A DNA stretch of 64,000 nucleotides from contig CAYVZU010000006.1 of assembly GCA_964455935.1 (NCBI GenBank), positions 1 through 64,000 of the forward strand, written 5' to 3'. The notes under the pieces were generated by a model. That model did no database searches, was not told the DNA's origin, and was given only the letters and a program-made list of their open reading frames with translations. A program made the position numbers and the translations under genes. Shown here one piece after another: positions 26,960-37,200 of this stretch. The DNA is from CAYVZU01 sp964455935. Its GTDB lineage: Bacteria; Fibrobacterota; CAYVZU01. Within the stretch, counting starts at the first letter, position 1. Each line of letters starts with the position of its first letter.

Positions 26960-29509
26960 CTACTGAATAGCGATTCTGATCGTCTTGATTTGCGTTTTGC
27001 CGCCGCCGACCGGTTCGGCATAAAACTTAACTACGTAGCCGCCGCGATTCACAATACGGCCGCGGCCGTTTGTGCCATCCCAGGGAACAGTCTCCAAGAT
27101 CCCGCTGAGAGCGGCCGTTCCCATTCTGCCCTGCGACAATTTCCGCACCAAATTCCCGGCCAGGTCATAAATTCGCAGAGTCACGATGGCTTCCCCAAAC
27201 ATCTCAAACGAGAAATTCATGGCCGATCCGCTTGATCCTCCGTTTCTGCGAATGAATTCGTAGTCTCCCGGATTCGGGATCATCTTCGGATCGTTGATGT
27301 AGGTGTTGCCGCGCGGCAGGGATATAATCACCTTGTGGTTATTGGCCGAAACGTGGTTGCCTTTGGTATCGGCAATTCCACTGCGCGCCGAGTCAATGGA
27401 AATCCAGAGTTCGCCGTTGATTGGATTGCAGGTTGTAAACTGGCCATTTCCCGTGCTCACAGTGATGGCGCACCCCGAAAGGACAGCGCTGCTTTGTGTG
27501 GCCGAATCCGGGGTCCAACCGCGAAATACCTGATCTGCGCTGGTGAAAGGCCCTGCCGCAGCAATCGGTTCGCTCCATTCCACCGTAACCCTGTCATCGC
27601 TGGGGTCCTGGGAGGTTGCGTTGTCATTGAGAACCGCCCGCCGGATTACGGGCCCGCATCCATCAAGGACATTCGAAGCGCTGGTATTGGGCGCCAGCCC
27701 AGTCAGGGCCATCCAGGAATTAAACCTTATGGCAGGCAGGAGATCGGTTTCCATTCGGCTGGCGGACCCCGATTCAACAAGGTTCAATTCGAAATTTCTG
27801 CTTATGGTTCCCATCGGCAAGATTCCGGCAATTCGCCAGGTATAGCCACCCTCGGTGATCGTGAAAGCGGCCCCCAAGCCGGCTGTGTCCGCCCCACTGA
27901 TCCGCACATCACTGTCGAAAGCAAGTTCAAGCTTGTCGATGTAGCCGTTTCCATTCGTGTCACGCGTGATCACCGTGAAGGGCCCCGTATCCGTCGTATC
28001 AATGGGGATGTTGCCGCTGTCCGCGTCCGAAAAGCACAGGATCGTGTCCAGGCCTATGTCATAATAGTTCCCGTTTACGTCCTGATAGGCCGGATTTTTA
28101 AAAATTGCATACAGGGTGTCGGTTTGCCGCACTTCCAGGATTCCGTTATCGCGTATCCCGCTCAGATCGCCCTCGATGGGCAACATACCGCGAAAGATAT
28201 TGCTTCCCGGAGCGGTCTCGATTACCGCAATTACTTCCCGTTCCCCGCGCGGCGTTGTGATCACCACCGAGTCCGTATCCGTGCCGGACGTACCCGGTCC
28301 GCGCACAAGCTGAATATAGACGTGCCGGTATGCGCTATCGTAATGCCCGCCCGTGGGAATGGTCTGTCTCAAGCTGTCCTGCCAGATCACCGAACTGTGA
28401 GGCGAACAAATTGCCGTGAAATACTGATTAAATTCCGTCTGCTCCGCCGCGGTGATGCTCCCGGGCCTCCTCCATATTGTAAAGCTCTTGGATTCCACGG
28501 CCGTGACTCCCGTCTCCGAGCGCCGCTCGTATAGGCACGATATGAGATTGGGACCCACCTCCAGATAAAGCGGCCGGAAGGCATAAGCGGGATGGAGCGG
28601 ATCGGAATTGACCAATGAGCCGTAGGACTCCTGTCCATTCGTGAGATTGGCGATGTGGAAATTCCAGACATTGACAACGGGAAGAACGCGCGTGAAAAGG
28701 GAATCGAGGAAAACCGTAGCCAGGTTGTTAGCGTTGTTGACATCTGTAAAGGTTCCTTCGGTCATGCCTGCCAGGTGCCTAAGTGTGTCCCGGGCGATAC
28801 TGCTACCGGTTCCAGTATGAAAATAAACCGTATGGACGGGCGGCAAAGCACCAATTAATCCCGAGCTCACCAAATTCGTGTAAGCCGTGTCGCGGCATGG
28901 TCTTGTATTTGGCAGGCAAGGCTCCCCATCCGACAGGAAGATGATCGCGCGCGTCGTATCCGTGGCCGGCAGCCGGCTAATGAACCGGCGCGCCGTGTCC
29001 AATGCCGCCCCATAAGGCGTGTAACCCAAATGGTTTCCTGCGGAGTCGACCCATGATTTAAGGATTGGAAGGTTAGGCCCCGCCAATGTGAGCGGCGCAA
29101 TTCCGGTAGCCCCGGTTCGATCGGGATTTCCGGCGCCAAAAACAACAATGCCTACTTTACTTTCCGGGCTTTTCTTGGCGATCGAATCCAGGAACATCTT
29201 GGCCACCGTGATTGCCCGATAGTTGGAGTCCGTTGTGTTCATACTGCCCGAACGGTCGATGCAAATGACAATCTGCGCCGCGCCGCGCCATTGCGTCATC
29301 ATCTCGGGGCAGAATGAGACCTCGTTGCCGAACAAGGCCATGTTGTTGTTCACGTAAATCGTGTCGCCCTGCAGGTTCTCGATACAAGTACTCCGAATGG
29401 ATTGGATATAGCAAATGGGGTCCAGCGCTTGCTGAGCCAAGGCAAACGAAGCGAACATGAAGATAAGGGATATCAGGATAGTTCTGGGGGATTTCAACGC
29501 GTTTCGCAT
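26960..29509 (-). CDS. Secreted von Willebrand factor A protein with FlgD-like C-terminal domain
   Basis: 849 residues. Signal peptide (about 1-25, ALAQ). VWA domain at about 75-270 with the MIDAS motif DRSGSMNTT (DxSxS) and VVFGAGNP; a middle beta-rich region with DTNGNGYIDKLELAFDSDVR, an EF-hand/dockerin-like calcium loop followed by a bacterial Ig-like stretch; and a C-terminal FlgD-type beta domain (about 770-849, LRIYDLAGNLVRKL, then VPWDGTNGRGRIV). Such ends serve as secretion or surface anchoring modules in Fibrobacteres-like bacteria. Probably a surface adhesin or matrix protein. Divergent from the lipoprotein at 29701. Confidence 0.88.
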   Translation of the reverse strand: MRNALKSPRTILISLIFMFASFALAQQALDPICYIQSIRSTCIENLQGDTIYVNNNMALFGNEVSFCPEMMTQWRGAAQIVICIDRSGSMNTTDSNYRAITVAKMFLDSIAKKSPESKVGIVVFGAGNPDRTGATGIAPLTLAGPNLPILKSWVDSAGNHLGYTPYGAALDTARRFISRLPATDTTRAIIFLSDGEPCLPNTRPCRDTAYTNLVSSGLIGALPPVHTVYFHTGTGSSIARDTLRHLAGMTEGTFTDVNNANNLATVFLDSLFTRVLPVVNVWNFHIANLTNGQESYGSLVNSDPLHPAYAFRPLYLEVGPNLISCLYERRSETGVTAVESKSFTIWRRPGSITAAEQTEFNQYFTAICSPHSSVIWQDSLRQTIPTGGHYDSAYRHVYIQLVRGPGTSGTDTDSVVITTPRGEREVIAVIETAPGSNIFRGMLPIEGDLSGIRDNGILEVRQTDTLYAIFKNPAYQDVNGNYYDIGLDTILCFSDADSGNIPIDTTDTGPFTVITRDTNGNGYIDKLELAFDSDVRISGADTAGLGAAFTITEGGYTWRIAGILPMGTISRNFELNLVESGSASRMETDLLPAIRFNSWMALTGLAPNTSASNVLDGCGPVIRRAVLNDNATSQDPSDDRVTVEWSEPIAAAGPFTSADQVFRGWTPDSATQSSAVLSGCAITVSTGNGQFTTCNPINGELWISIDSARSGIADTKGNHVSANNHKVIISLPRGNTYINDPKMIPNPGDYEFIRRNGGSSGSAMNFSFEMFGEAIVTLRIYDLAGNLVRKLSQGRMGTAALSGILETVPWDGTNGRGRIVNRGGYVVKFYAEPVGGGKTQIKTIRIAIQ

Positions 29510-29700
29510 TCGTTTCCTCGCCTTCGCTGGGGAGATCGACCTCTGTTTCCACTAATATATAATCTAAAGACTTTCGAGATCGAAGGATTTGTCCCGTATT
29601 TCCCGGTCGCGGGTATTTTTGTTCGGTCCCCCGGTAAAAACATATTTTATTTTTTCGTAGCCGCCAACAAGCATACACATAAGACGCAGCGGAGGTTTTT

Positions 29701-30444
29701 ATGCGGATTTCCCTGGTCTCGTTCGGCCTTGCATTGACTCTCCTGGGTTGCTCCTCCGACTCCCCCACGCCGCCCACTCTTGATCTTCCGTTCGCGTTTC
29801 CTTCGGGTAAGCTGTACATTCCCACGTTTCGCCAGGATGGGACATCGGGCGCCAACCGCGACTCGGCCGTGGCCTCCATGGCCTACTGGAATTCCATTGC
29901 CGATTCCCTGGCCCCGGCCATGGGCCTGGTTGTTGGAGCGGAATCCGCAACCCCGCAGTTGCTGGCCGCCGATTCCAGCATCGTTCTCTTGCCCTCCCTT
30001 TCATACCAGACCTACACCGGGAGTTTGAAGGCAACGCTGATTTCGGACTCCGTAACCTGGGAACTGAGCGCCAGCGGGCCCGGAATCACGGACTATATCT
30101 GGATAACAGGCAAATCGGCGGAGGATGGCTTGGGCGGGTATTGGAATATTAAGAACAAATCCAACGCCAATTGGATACGAGTCACATTCTATTCGGTGGC
30201 CGACAGCATCCGGGCCGAAAACATTTCCAGTGACGCCAAGGCGGGCTCATACGCACACCACTCTCTCCACGGAGACACTAACTCGATTACTGTATTCGAG
30301 AAACGGACATCCGGCAACCTGATGCGCACGCTGACTTGGTCGCGTGCGACGGGGGCCGGCCAGATGTTGCAATTCGGCTCGCAAAACCGTTGGTGTTGGC
30401 TGCCAAAATCGGCCGGATATGCCGACAACCCAACCTGTCAATAG
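29701..30444 (+). CDS. Lipoprotein, unknown function
   Basis: 247 residues; CGGAGG lies before the ATG. Lipobox LTLLGC at residues about 12-17, then a Pro/Ser linker and a beta-rich domain (WELSASGPGITDYIWITG, TSGNLMRTLTW). No family recognised. It precedes the outer-membrane protein gene at 30458 by 13 bases, so the two are probably co-expressed. The upstream divergent spacer to the VWA gene (29510-29700) is AT-rich and should hold both promoters. Confidence 0.8.
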   Translation: MRISLVSFGLALTLLGCSSDSPTPPTLDLPFAFPSGKLYIPTFRQDGTSGANRDSAVASMAYWNSIADSLAPAMGLVVGAESATPQLLAADSSIVLLPSLSYQTYTGSLKATLISDSVTWELSASGPGITDYIWITGKSAEDGLGGYWNIKNKSNANWIRVTFYSVADSIRAENISSDAKAGSYAHHSLHGDTNSITVFEKRTSGNLMRTLTWSRATGAGQMLQFGSQNRWCWLPKSAGYADNPTCQ

Positions 30445-30457
30445 GAATTGTTTGCGC

Positions 30458-32119
30458 ATGAAGCACTCTCCTGCCATATTGGTTCTGTTTGTGATGGGGC
30501 TTTTTGCCGGCCCTCCGCAGGCCGCGACGAAGCTCGGCTCAATTGCCGGGCTCAACTCGGCCCTGGTGATGGATCCTTCGGCCCGAGCGCTTTCTTCGGC
30601 CGATCTCGCAGCCGTGGCCAGGGAAATCCGCAACGCATTTGCCGGCCAGCTCTATAACGAATACACAATTCCGGCCAAACTGGCGGAACATTTCGCACAG
30701 AGCGCCGAGGCCATGCCCCGCCTCATGGTCGAGGACGTCGAGAAACTCTCGGCCCAGGAATTGGTCCCCTCGGTAATCGGGCTGCTGGAAGCCGCGGGCC
30801 GGGAGCGGAAACAGGAGTTGCTGCGCAAAGTTCGCCGAAGGTTGTTTGTTATGGAAAAGGCCAGGGAACTCAATATCTCGGCCGGTCACCTCGAAGGCCT
30901 GCTGGAATGCAAGCTGGTGCTTGTTCCTTTCATCGGCGACTTTGCGTCGTTTCAAACAGGTAAAGGCCAATCGAACTGCACCTGGAGTGCACAGGGCGAT
31001 GTGGGCGTGCTTCTTTACGAAATTACGGGCAACGAAACCGGACAGTATTCCTTCTCGTTGCGTGCCAAGACAAGAGCCAAGGGAATTGGGATGGCAAACT
31101 GCTCCGAGAAAGATCCGGTCAACCCGCGCATGCCAGGTGATCGCATGGCATTTCGGCGAATGGTGGCCAACGGCGTGGTGAACCTGATTGAGGCCTCAAA
31201 GCAAAGCTCAAATGCCTACGTGCTCACACCCATTCAGAAGTCCTCGGGCCGGGATATCTGGTTTGAAGGCGGCCGCGATAACGGAATCCGTGTTGATGAC
31301 AAACGCCTGCTGGTGCTGCAAGAGCCCGACATGGGGGGTGGAGTCAAGAGGAAGGTTAAAGGCTGGATGGTCGTGATCAAACCGGGAAAAGGCGGGCTCG
31401 GCTCCCAGACGCAAGCCAGCCTCGTGGCCGGCAAAACCAGGAAGGATTATTTGCTCGAAACTTATCCGCGCTGGCCAATTGAACTGGCTGTTGGAGCAAG
31501 GACTTTTTCGATTGGCGAGGGCAGCGCCCGCGCGGGCGCCGACAGTCTGACGCTCGAGACTAGCGCGCTGGGTGGACGCGTCGCGTTGCTGTTCAATCTT
31601 GGGCGTTTCGCAGGACTTCGCCAAATCCTGCTGGGTGCGGCATATTCGGCCGGTATCGGAGATGCGGCCGGCACACAACCCTATTACAGCGCCGCTCCGG
31701 GCCTGTCGACTATCTATTTCATTCACGAACTGGAGATCCCGATTGTGAAACGGTTTTCGCTGGGCCGTCTTATGGCCGAGGTCTCCGCGGCATACTGTTT
31801 TTCGCAAATCAGGGTATCGATCGAAGGAAGCGATGTAGTCAAAACCAACTCCTCGGGCGGCTTCGTTGTCGCGGGCGGACCCGCTCTTGCCTTGACTCCC
31901 TCGCTGACGCTGCAAACACGATTCAGCTACAGAATGGGAGGGGAAACGAGCGATTGGACGTATCGGGAAGGCGGCGCCGAATTCAACCCACCCATCTCCC
32001 TCAGCGACTCCAGAAGACCTTTATCCGTCCCGGTCAGCTATCAAGGCTCTTCGCTCCAGGCCGAGATCGTCTGGTCCTTGCCCGCCTTTGGAAACAGTGG
32101 ACAAGAATCGAACCCGTAA
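30458..32119 (+). CDS. Large exported protein with C-terminal barrel-like region
   Basis: 553 residues from the ATG at 30458 (AGGAATTG upstream). Signal peptide to about residue 23 (PQAA-T). The N-terminal half (to about 190) is helical, the middle carries basic beta strands (GRDIWFEGGRDNGIRVDD), and the last about 190 residues have the alternating pattern of an outer-membrane barrel (WPIELAVGARTFSIGEG, TRFSYRMGGETSDW, SLQAEIVWSLP). No recognised family. Co-transcribed with the lipoprotein upstream and a STAS gene 25 bases downstream. Confidence 0.8.
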   Translation: MKHSPAILVLFVMGLFAGPPQAATKLGSIAGLNSALVMDPSARALSSADLAAVAREIRNAFAGQLYNEYTIPAKLAEHFAQSAEAMPRLMVEDVEKLSAQELVPSVIGLLEAAGRERKQELLRKVRRRLFVMEKARELNISAGHLEGLLECKLVLVPFIGDFASFQTGKGQSNCTWSAQGDVGVLLYEITGNETGQYSFSLRAKTRAKGIGMANCSEKDPVNPRMPGDRMAFRRMVANGVVNLIEASKQSSNAYVLTPIQKSSGRDIWFEGGRDNGIRVDDKRLLVLQEPDMGGGVKRKVKGWMVVIKPGKGGLGSQTQASLVAGKTRKDYLLETYPRWPIELAVGARTFSIGEGSARAGADSLTLETSALGGRVALLFNLGRFAGLRQILLGAAYSAGIGDAAGTQPYYSAAPGLSTIYFIHELEIPIVKRFSLGRLMAEVSAAYCFSQIRVSIEGSDVVKTNSSGGFVVAGGPALALTPSLTLQTRFSYRMGGETSDWTYREGGAEFNPPISLSDSRRPLSVPVSYQGSSLQAEIVWSLPAFGNSGQESNP

Positions 32120-32144
32120 TGATGTTTGACGCAGAGGTAATCAT

Positions 32145-32480
32145 ATGAATTTTGTGGAGAAGGATGGCTACACCCTGATTGAGATGCCCACCTATTTGTC
32201 GGCCGAGGTGATCGAAGAGACCGAGCGCAACTTCTCGTCCGTCATTCAAAAAGAAGGCAGTCAATTCGTGCTGGACATGGAAAAAGTCCAGCATCTCTTC
32301 AGTTCCGGGGTCCGCCTGATCACCTCGCTTAACAAAGTTGTCACGGAAAAAAAGGGCAAGCTCGCTCTTGTCAATGTAACGGAAGATGTGGAGAAGGCGC
32401 TTCGTTCAATTAATCTCGACAAGATTATTTCCATTTATAATTCGATCATCGATTTCGAGATCGAACGCGAGACCGCATAG
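32145..32480 (+). CDS. STAS-domain anti-sigma factor antagonist
   Basis: 111 residues. Single STAS domain: strand MPTYLSAEVIEETER, VLDMEKVQHLFSSGVRLI with the conserved Ser pair at the phosphorylation position (usually D-S-S-G), and GKLALVNVTEDVEKALRSINLDKII. Proteins like this are switched by Ser/Thr kinases or phosphatases of partner-switching systems. No such kinase (RsbW-like) or sigma factor is nearby. Confidence 0.9.
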   Translation: MNFVEKDGYTLIEMPTYLSAEVIEETERNFSSVIQKEGSQFVLDMEKVQHLFSSGVRLITSLNKVVTEKKGKLALVNVTEDVEKALRSINLDKIISIYNSIIDFEIERETA

Positions 32481-32571
32481 CCCATCCTTGCACGACACCG
32501 GCAAATCAGCTCATTCGCTCGCTCTTGGCCATGAAGCGCCGAACCATTCACCATCGAATTGGAGACCGCAG

Positions 32572-32901
32572 ATGAAAACCGTTGCATTGCTTCTGGTATC
32601 GAATATATTCATGACGGTTGCCTGGTACGGGCATCTTAAATTCAAGCACTTCCCGCTTGTTCGGGTCATTTTCATCAGTTGGCTAATCGCGTTTGCCGAA
32701 TACTGTTTCCAGGTCCCGGCCAACCGGATAGGCCACCTTCAATTCTCTGCCGCCCAGCTCAAGACCATTCAGGAAGTGGTCAGCCTTGTTGTCTTCAGCA
32801 TCTTTTCGATCCTTTACCTGAAGGAAGAGTTCCGCTGGAATTACCTGGCGGGATTTATCCTGATCATCGCCGCCGTGTTCCTGATATTCAAGAAATGGTG
32901 A
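32572..32901 (+). CDS. Small DMT-family membrane protein (DUF486-like)
   Basis: 109 residues; GGAGA before the ATG. Four hydrophobic segments (MKTVALLLVSNIFMTVAWYG, VIFISWLIAFAEY, VVSLVVFSIFSILYL, LAGFILIIAAVFLIF) and the conserved FAEYCFQVPANRIG, YLKEEFRWNY of the DUF486/DMT_6 family. A small multidrug-resistance-like membrane protein of unknown substrate. Confidence 0.9.
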   Translation: MKTVALLLVSNIFMTVAWYGHLKFKHFPLVRVIFISWLIAFAEYCFQVPANRIGHLQFSAAQLKTIQEVVSLVVFSIFSILYLKEEFRWNYLAGFILIIAAVFLIFKKW

Positions 32902-32960
32902 ACCTGGGCAAGGCCCCTCCCTCCTCCGCGCTTTGCGCTACTGCGGACAGGTAACGATAG

Positions 32961-33383
32961 GACAGCCCGAAGACGAAAATTGCCGCGCCCGGATCGGAGC
33001 TTCTGGACCAATTGGGACTGAAAACATCCGTGAAGTTCTTTCGGGGCCAGGGCTGCATCGCATGCAATGGCACCGGATACCTGGGCCGGACCGGCCTGTT
33101 CGAAATGCTGGACGTTTCAAGAGAAGTCCGCAAGCTGATTCTGCGAAACGCGTCAGCTATGGAAATCCAGGACAAGGCGATTCAAGAGGGAATGAAGACC
33201 GTTCGCCACGCGGGGAACGAAAAGGTCCTGGCCGGCGAGACCACCATCGAGCAGGTCATCGCGGTTTCAACCGAACAGCATATGCCGATGAACTTGGAGC
33301 CACGTTCGGCGCTCCACGTTCGCACGATCTACAAACAGGCATTCCCTTTTTTCCCGGCTACCCACCTACTCCCTATCCCATGA
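32961..33383 (+). pseudogene. Truncated C-terminal fragment of PilB/GspE-type secretion ATPase
   Basis: An open frame from about 32961 has no ATG at its start; the TTG at 33012 is the first usable codon. The encoded residues match only the end of a type II secretion or type IV pilus ATPase: FRGQGCIACNGTGYLGRTGLFEMLD (zinc-motif region), VRKLILRNASAMEIQDKA, HAGNEKVLAGETTIEQVIAV. The nucleotide-binding Walker A and Asp boxes are missing. After about 33280 the frame carries on with unrelated sequence to a stop at 33383. A relic left by deletion or recombination; the intact gene would be elsewhere. Confidence 0.75.
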
Positions 33384-34110
33384 CCCTTCTTTTCCCCACC
33401 CCGCGCCTTGCCGCGTCCAGGAATGCTCCAAAAACTTTTCGATTGTGTTCCGGATCATCGATTCGTTCCGGGTGCCATTGAACGCCAAGCACGAACCGGT
33501 TGGAGGCAGACTCAAGCGCCTCCAGGGTCCCGTCCGGCGCATATGCCGCGGCAACAAGACCGCCGCCCAGCGCGTTGTGATTGACAGCCTGATGGTGTGA
33601 CGAATTGACTACAATTTCTCCAGTGCCAAAGAGCCCGCTTAGGATCTTTCCACCGCCAATTTCAATTGTGTGCTGTTTGTCTGCGTGGAGTTTCTTGTCT
33701 GCTTCGTGGTCTTTGGCAGTGGGAAGGTGCGCAACCAGCTTGCCGCCGCACAAAATGCTGATCAATTGGTGTCCCCCGCAGATTCCCAGCACAGGGAGTT
33801 CGCTTTTTATTACGAGACGCCCAAGCGCCAGGTCCGAGGCGGATTCCAACGGGCTCAACGGTTCGATTCGGTCGTGCGCAGGCTCTCCGTAGAAATCGGG
33901 CGGGTAATCTCTGCCGCCAATGAACAGGAAAGCGTCCGCCATTTGCACATAGTCACCCAAAAGATCTTCATCCTGTGTCGGCGGCACAAGCAGCGGCCGC
34001 CCGCCAGCCGCAATGACGGATTCCAGGTACCGGGCCGGAATGCATACATCAGACCTGCCCCTGGCCGAGCTAATTCGCATGTTCATGCCGATTACCGGTC
34101 GTCTGTCCAT
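33373..34110 (-). CDS. Gamma-glutamyl-GABA hydrolase-type (peptidase C26) protein
   Basis: 245 residues. Class I glutamine amidotransferase-like fold of the PuuD group: nucleophile Cys in LGICGGHQLI, catalytic His and Glu in VQWHPER near residue 215, plus SSHHQAV. PuuD hydrolyses gamma-glutamyl-GABA in putrescine degradation. No putrescine genes lie nearby, so the natural substrate may be another gamma-glutamyl compound. Its 3' end overlaps the pseudogene's frame by 11 bases in convergent orientation. Confidence 0.9.
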   Translation of the reverse strand: MDRRPVIGMNMRISSARGRSDVCIPARYLESVIAAGGRPLLVPPTQDEDLLGDYVQMADAFLFIGGRDYPPDFYGEPAHDRIEPLSPLESASDLALGRLVIKSELPVLGICGGHQLISILCGGKLVAHLPTAKDHEADKKLHADKQHTIEIGGGKILSGLFGTGEIVVNSSHHQAVNHNALGGGLVAAAYAPDGTLEALESASNRFVLGVQWHPERIDDPEHNRKVFGAFLDAARRGVGKRRVMG

Positions 34111-34276
34111 GATCTCCCCGTCCCCGTGTTATGAAACGCAATGGATAAAGAATAAGCCTCCGTCCGTCAATTTTCAAGACCCAAGTCATCTGCACCGGCC
34201 ACCGGGGTTTTTTCTCTGACATTTCTCCCTCCCCTTATTTATTTTCCTGTTCCATCTAAGAATCACGGAGGCCCCC

Positions 34277-37200
34277 ATGAATTCCGGCAATGGACAGCAG
34301 GACAGTTCCACATCGCGAAACATGTTTATTCAGTTGATGCCCAGGCGCATTCAGCATACCGTACACCATCTCGGATCCATGCTGTGGAACGGACGCCGAA
34401 ATGTGGACGTGTTCGGCGGCCCCGTGACAGCGGATTTTTGCACGCAGGCGCAGGCCAGCAAACTCCCTATGAGAAAGGTCCGGCCGGACGAGTATTTCTT
34501 CACCCGGGAAAAAGCCAATAAGAACACCTGGCAGCAAAAGTGGTTTCGCGTTGAAATTCCTGCTCCCGAAGCGGGTGAGACGGGCCGCCGCGCCCTGCAC
34601 TGGGACTGCCGGGGCGAGAGTGTTGTTTATTTGGACGGAAAACCGTGGGCATCACTGGACGTGGCCCATCCATTTTGCTTCATCCCCGAAAAGCGCTGCA
34701 CACTATGGATTGATTGCGGGACATATCAAACCGGCCTTTTTTACTCGGGCAGCAAAAGTCCCGATCAGTTCGGGCTCCGCTTCGAGGGCGCCTGGATCTC
34801 CCGCATCAACGAGAAAGCCTGGGAGGTGTATTGGGATTTCGAAGTTATGCTTCAGCTCATGGCCAAGCTGCTAGAGCAGCATAACCTGCGCATAAGCTAT
34901 GGTTTTGCCTATCACCAGAAAATCGAGTCAACGCCTCCCCTGTTGCGCAAACTAATCAACCGTTTGCACCAGGCCTGCGACGCCTATGAAGCAAGCGGAC
35001 TGGATGCGCTTAGGCCGGCGCTCAAACGTGCCTACGCCGAATTCCCCTCGGAGAATTGGCAGGTGAATGCCACTCTCGCGGGCCATGCACATATCGACTA
35101 TGTCTGGCTCTGGCCCGAGCGCGTGACCAAGCGCAAGACCGTCCACACCTTCGCAACCATGGCGCACTTGATGGAATACTACCCGGAATTCCGGTTCACT
35201 TCTTCCTCGCCGGCTCTTTACAAGGCTGTTGCCGAATCCGAACCCGACCTCGCCCGCAAAATTAAAAAATTGATTCGACAGAAGCGATGGGAAGCCACCG
35301 GAGCAACCTGGGTGGAACTCGACACGCATATGCCATGCGGTGAGGCCCTAGCACGCTCGTTTTCCCATGGCCAGCACTATTTCGCCGATCTGAGGGGCAA
35401 ACCCAGCAAACTGTTGTGGCTGCCGGATGTCTTTGGCTACACGGCAAGCCTGCCTCAGCTCATGCGATTGGGGGGTGTGGAATATTTCTCGACAACGAAG
35501 CTCACTTGGTCGCATGTGAACCGCTTCCCATTTACCAGCTTCATCTGGCGCGGCAATGACGGCAGCGAGGTCCTGGCCCACGTGGTACCCGGCAGCTACA
35601 ACGGCGAGAATCCAATGGACGACCTCACCCATTTGTCGAAGGCGCACGTGCAGTCGGGTATCCACCCCGAGGTACTGAGTCCCGTTGGAATCGGAGACGG
35701 CGGCGGCGGCACGACGATCAAAGCCCTGGAGCTTTCACGGCGCGTCCGAAACCTGTCGCAAATCCCAACCGCCAAGTGGGGATTCATGGAGGACTTCTGC
35801 GTTCGAATGGATAAGGTCCGCCAATCCCTGCCGGTGTACGATGGCGAACTCTATCTGGAAATTCATCGCGGCACTTACACCACGCAGAGCCAATATAAGC
35901 TTGCCTACCGGAATGTGGAGAAAGCCTTGCAGGCCTATGAAGCGGTTAGGGTAGCATTGGCAAAGGGCCCCATCGACAAAGCGCCCTGGAACCGCCTGGA
36001 GTGCGCGCAGTTTCACGATGCCATTCCCGGCAGTTCCATCGGCCTGGTCTACCAGGAGCTGGGCGGTGAGTTGCGGAAACTAGCGCCCGATCTTCTGAGC
36101 AAGGCCAAGGCCGAGTTGGAGGATTCCAAGACGGACCGGACATTCGTATTCAATCCCTTTGCGGTTTCGCGCAAGGCGGTCGTTTCCGTCCCGGCTTCCT
36201 CAATCTCCAAGCAACGGCCGGTTCTTGGGCAACGCATTGGACATGGCGAACTGCTGGTACATGCCGAGTTGAAGGGTTTGCAGGGATTGGCCGTGGACTC
36301 CTGCGCCACCGCGGCGGTCAAGCCGGACTGGTCAGTATCGCCGCGAACACTTTTCAATGGGATCGTACGGGCCGATTTCGACCGTCAAGGCCGGCTGAAG
36401 CGACTGACCGTTGATGAACAGCCTATACGAATGAAAGCGCCCTGCGGGTTCATGCTCTACCACGACCGCCCCGCCGATTGCGATGCATGGGATATTGATC
36501 AATATTCGACATACCTGGGTTCTCCCACAGCCCAGCATATGAATCTGGCCGTAATCGAGAAAGGGCCGGTGCGGGCAATTCTCCGCGGACAGTCGAAACT
36601 AAGCGACAAGAGTTCATTGGTTCTGGACTATATCCTGGAATATGGAAGTCCGTGGTTGAAGGTGGAGGCAAAAATTGATTGGCATGAAGATCATAAGCTG
36701 CTTAAATTCCACTTCCCCACCGATTACCGGGGCAAAGAAACGCGATATGGTTGTCCGTTCGGGAGCGTTCTGCGGCCGCAGTTGCCCGGCTCACCCGAAG
36801 CCGAGGCCATGTGGGAAGTCCCGGCTGCGCGCTGGGCCGCGTTGAGCGACGAAGATGGAGCACCCGGCCTGGCCGTCATCACCGAAGCCAAATACGGCTT
36901 CTCCTGCCGGGCTGGAAACCTGGGCTTGTCGCTGTTGAAAGCGCCAAAGAGCCCGGACCCAGAGGCCGACATTGGAAACCATGTCATTCGATTCGCGGTG
37001 GGCCTGCACCAGATGCGGTCGGCCGGGGACCGCCTCAACACGGCGGCAGTTGCGGAAACGTTGTATACGCCTCTTCTGGTCCTGAATCGAAAGCAGCCGA
37101 TCGAACCCATGGTGGAATTCGGGGATATGGGATCTCTTGTGCCTAGCTGGGTGTTGCCGTCCGAAACCGGCCGCGGTTTTATCCTGCGCATGCACGAAAC

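Noticed and set aside
34188..34216. CCGG/CCGG hairpin plus T6 before the mannosidase
   Set aside because: A four-base stem is too weak to call.
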